From: Arion vulgaris
Taxonomy: Eukaryota; Mollusca; Gastropoda; Stylommatophora; Arionidae
Length of the DNA stretch: 64,000 bases
Direction: 5' to 3'
Assembly: GCA_020796225.1 (NCBI GenBank)
Contig: CM036756.1
Location: 52,618,363-52,682,362, forward strand
The notes beneath the pieces are model-generated. The model searched no databases and was not told the DNA's origin. It worked only from the letters and a program-made list of their open reading frames with translations. The translations under genes and the position numbers were made by a program. The first letter of the stretch is position 1. Each line of letters opens with the position of its first letter. Below, one piece after another: positions 61,551 to 64,000 of the stretch.

Positions 61551-61734
61551 ACTTGGGTGGTTTTAAACTAATCTGGGACACTTTTCCAGAGAATACTGCT
61601 CAGCTCCTAGAATACTGTAGCAACCACTTATAAATCCAATATGTGAAGTATTATTCACAGCTTACGGAGAATACGCGCTGGAGAAATTTTGAAGTTTTTC
61701 TGAGTATGAAATAATCTTTAGAAATATCCCTCCA

Positions 61735-62358
61735 TGCGAAAAATTGTGAACAACTTGTACTCCATCGCTACATACGATAAATTGTGAACTACTCGTACTC
61801 CATCGCTACATACGATAAATTGTGAACAACTTGTACTCCATCGCTATATACGATAAATTGTGAACAACTTGTACTCCATCGCTACATACGATAAATTGTG
61901 AACTACTTGTACTCCATCGCTACATACGATAAATTGTGAACAACTTGTACTTCATCGCTACATGCGATAAATTGTGAACAACTTGTACTCCATCGCTACA
62001 TGCGATAAATTGTGAACAACTTGTACTCCATCGCTACATACGATAAATTGTGAACAACTTGTACTCCATCGCTACATACGATAAATTGTGAACAACTTGT
62101 ACTCCATCGCTACATACGATAAATTGTGAACAACTTGTACTCCATCGCTGCATACGATAAATTGTGAACAACTTGTACTCCATCGCTATATACGATAAAT
62201 TGTGAACAACTTGTACTCCATCGCTGCATACGATAAATTGTGAACAACCTGTACTCCATCGCTGCATACGATAAATTGTGAACAACTTGTACTCCATCGC
62301 TGCATACGATAAATTGTGAACAACTTGTACTCCATCGCTGCATACGATAAATTGTGAA
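61735..62358. repeat. 38-bp tandem array (about 16 units)
   Basis: Unit GAACAACTTGTACTCCATCG plus CTACATACGATAAATTGT. Variants include CTGCATAC, CTATATAC and CTACATGC. Its right end passes into a related 37-bp array. Confidence 0.95.
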
Positions 62359-63145
62359 TAACTCGTACTTATCGCTACATACAAAACTCGTAAACAATTC
62401 AAACCTCATCACTACATACAAAACTCGTAAATAACTCAAACCTCATCGCTACATACAAAACTCATAAACAACTCGAACTTCTTCGCTACATACAAAACTC
62501 GTAAACAACCCGAACCTCATCGCTACATACAAAACTCGTAAACAATTCGAACCTCATCGCTACATACAAAACTTGTAAACAATTCAAACATCATCGCTAC
62601 ATACAAAACTTGTAAACAACTCAAACATCATCGCTACATACAAAACTCGTAAAAAACTGGAACCTCATCGCTACATACAAAACTCGTAAACAACTCGAAC
62701 TTCATTGCTACATACAAAACTCGTAAACTCGAACTTCATTGCTACATACAAAACTCATAAACAACTCGAACTTCATTGCTACATACAAAACTCGTAAACA
62801 ACTCGAACTTCATTGCTACATACAAAACTCGTAAACAATTCGAACCTCATCGCTACATACAAAACTTGTAAACAACTCAAACATCATCGCTACATACAAA
62901 ACTCGTAAAAAACTGGAACCTCATCGCTACATACAAAACTCGTAAACAATTCGAACCTCATCGCTACATACAAAACTCGTAAACAATTCGAACCTCATCG
63001 CTACATACAAAACTCGTAAACAACTCGAACTTCATTGCTACATACAAAACTCGTAAACAACTCGAACTTCATTGCTACATACAAAACTCGTAAACAATTC
63101 GAACCTCATTGCTACATACAAAACTCGTAAACAATTCGAACTTCT
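62359..63145. repeat. 37-bp tandem array (about 21 units)
   Basis: Unit CTCGTAAACAACTCGAACTT plus CATTGCTACATACAAAA, with variants CCTCATCG, ACATCATCG and AATTCGAA. It shares GTRAACAACT and ATCGCTACATAC with the neighbouring 38-bp unit, so both come from one ancestor. Confidence 0.95.
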
Positions 63146-63429
63146 TTGGGAGTCTTCATAAACAAGCAAACAAACATATTCTCATAGTTTCATCATCACA
63201 AGATTCCATGATGTCACAAAGTAATATTTTTATATCACATTATGTATCACAATTTCCGACACCTTTCAAGATTCACCTTCACGCATCGTTTTATATATCA
63301 CGTCAACTGTGCCCCCATATTATGTGATTTGATTACATTTAGATCACAGATTCTTAAGGCCCTCACAGAAACTGAAATACTTGAATAATCCAGTAAGAAA
63401 CACAGAGATAAAAGATCGTTTTCGATATA
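63146..63429. other. Spacer, no recognised features
   Basis: If the exon at 63430-63572 is real, this would include its 3' UTR. No AATAAA was found on the minus strand here. Confidence 0.3.
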
Positions 63430-63572
63430 TCACGAGCACAGACTAATGAATGATGAGCAGCTTACAGTCACAATAGTAGTGATAACAATTAATAACACTG
63501 GACAGAGGTTGTCTTGCTGACCACTGTTCTCATACTCTTCATTATTTCCTGTGCTGGCTCCTGTGACTGTAC
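63430..63572 (-). CDS. Possible terminal exon with a membrane segment (unconfirmed)
   Basis: On the minus strand the acceptor TTTTTGGTATAACAG is followed by an open frame of 46 codons to TGA. It reads TVTGASTGNNEEYENSGQQD then NLCPVLLIVITTIVTVSCSS, a polar stretch followed by a hydrophobic segment long enough to span a membrane, ending FISLCS. This would suit the end of a type I membrane protein or a GPI-anchor signal. There is no homology I recognise, no upstream exon in the window and no polyadenylation signal. Confidence 0.25.
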
Positions 63573-63884
63573 CTGTTATACCAAAAAGAAAAAGTTTACT
63601 TCACATGTTGACATAACATGTGCAGTATATAATATTTTCTGTTCATTATAAAACTCCCACTGCGTTGTGGGTCAGCACGGTAATGTAGAGGGCTAGAGGA
63701 GTAAACCGTGACCAAAAAAAAAACCAGAAGGAGGACAGTTGATGGTTATGTGTGTATTCCATTTCATCTTCTGGCATCTCCTGCAAACCCTGCTTGATTC
63801 CAAACATATAGACTTTGTCTTTCCTTTGGATGAAGCAGAAGGGTAGAAACGAAGTTTCTCTCACATTCTGTTCGATACTTACAA

Positions 63885-64000
63885 TACATACATACAGAAG
63901 CATACAATACATACATACAAGCCTACAATACATACATACAGAAGCATACAATACATACATACAGAAGCATACAATACATACATACATACGAAGCAAACAA
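63885..64000. repeat. CATA-rich minisatellite at the right edge
   Basis: Units of about 23 bp, CAGAAGCATACAATACATAC plus ATA, at least four copies, running off the window. Confidence 0.85.

Noticed and set aside
62034..62439. Repeat frames of the form FIVCSDGVQVVHNLS
   Set aside because: They come from the 38-bp minisatellite. The reading shifts between units and no start or domain supports them.

Overview
The window is eukaryotic nuclear DNA from an AT-rich, repeat-dense animal genome. It has spliced genes with canonical GT-AG introns, long introns, a ribosomal-protein promoter with an oligopyrimidine start, and many metazoan-type transposable elements. From the style of the two conserved proteins and the mix of Penelope-like, I-like, RTE-like, piggyBac, hAT and tRNA-headed SINE copies, I infer a lophotrochozoan, most likely a mollusc. 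I could not test this by alignment.

Two host genes are clear. On the minus strand at the left edge are the first two coding exons of a MAP kinase kinase (MEK1/2 orthologue): exon 1 at 8277-8344 and exon 2 at 162-390. They are joined across a 7.9-kb intron full of repeats, and the gene continues off the window. On the plus strand, 19204-33955, is a complete ribosomal protein L17 (uL22) gene: a non-coding TOP exon and six coding exons that join in phase to a 188-residue protein, followed by an AATAAA signal. Its introns are stuffed with SINEs, Penelope fragments, LINE fragments and a piggyBac element. A third, weakly supported terminal exon with a membrane segment lies on the minus strand at 63430-63572.

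Most other sequence is mobile DNA. 2.4-6.3 kb and 16-17.3 kb hold copies of a GC-rich repeat. 9-16 kb is a pile of LINE reverse transcriptase and RNase H fragments and a head-to-head pair of Penelope-like elements, one of them carrying a nested LINE and a nested SINE. 29.7-31.6 kb is a piggyBac element with perfect 13-bp inverted repeats and TTAA target sites. 36.6-38.0 kb is a DNA transposon with 18-bp inverted repeats. 39-43 kb is LINE. 45.5-48 kb is a LINE-in-hAT-in-LINE nest proven by two sets of target-site duplications. 52.2-52.6 kb is a hAT MITE.

The right third is dominated by long tandem arrays with periods of 42, 59, 38, 23, 46, 42, 38 and 37 bp. Several abut or lie inside transposable elements: the 59-bp array is an amplified internal piece of a SINE, and the first 46-bp unit contains the last codons of a LINE ORF. 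This repeated link between element ends and satellite birth is the most interesting pattern in the window. Degenerate hammerhead-ribozyme-like cores at Penelope 3' ends, and SINEs that share the tail of a local LINE, are further points of interest.
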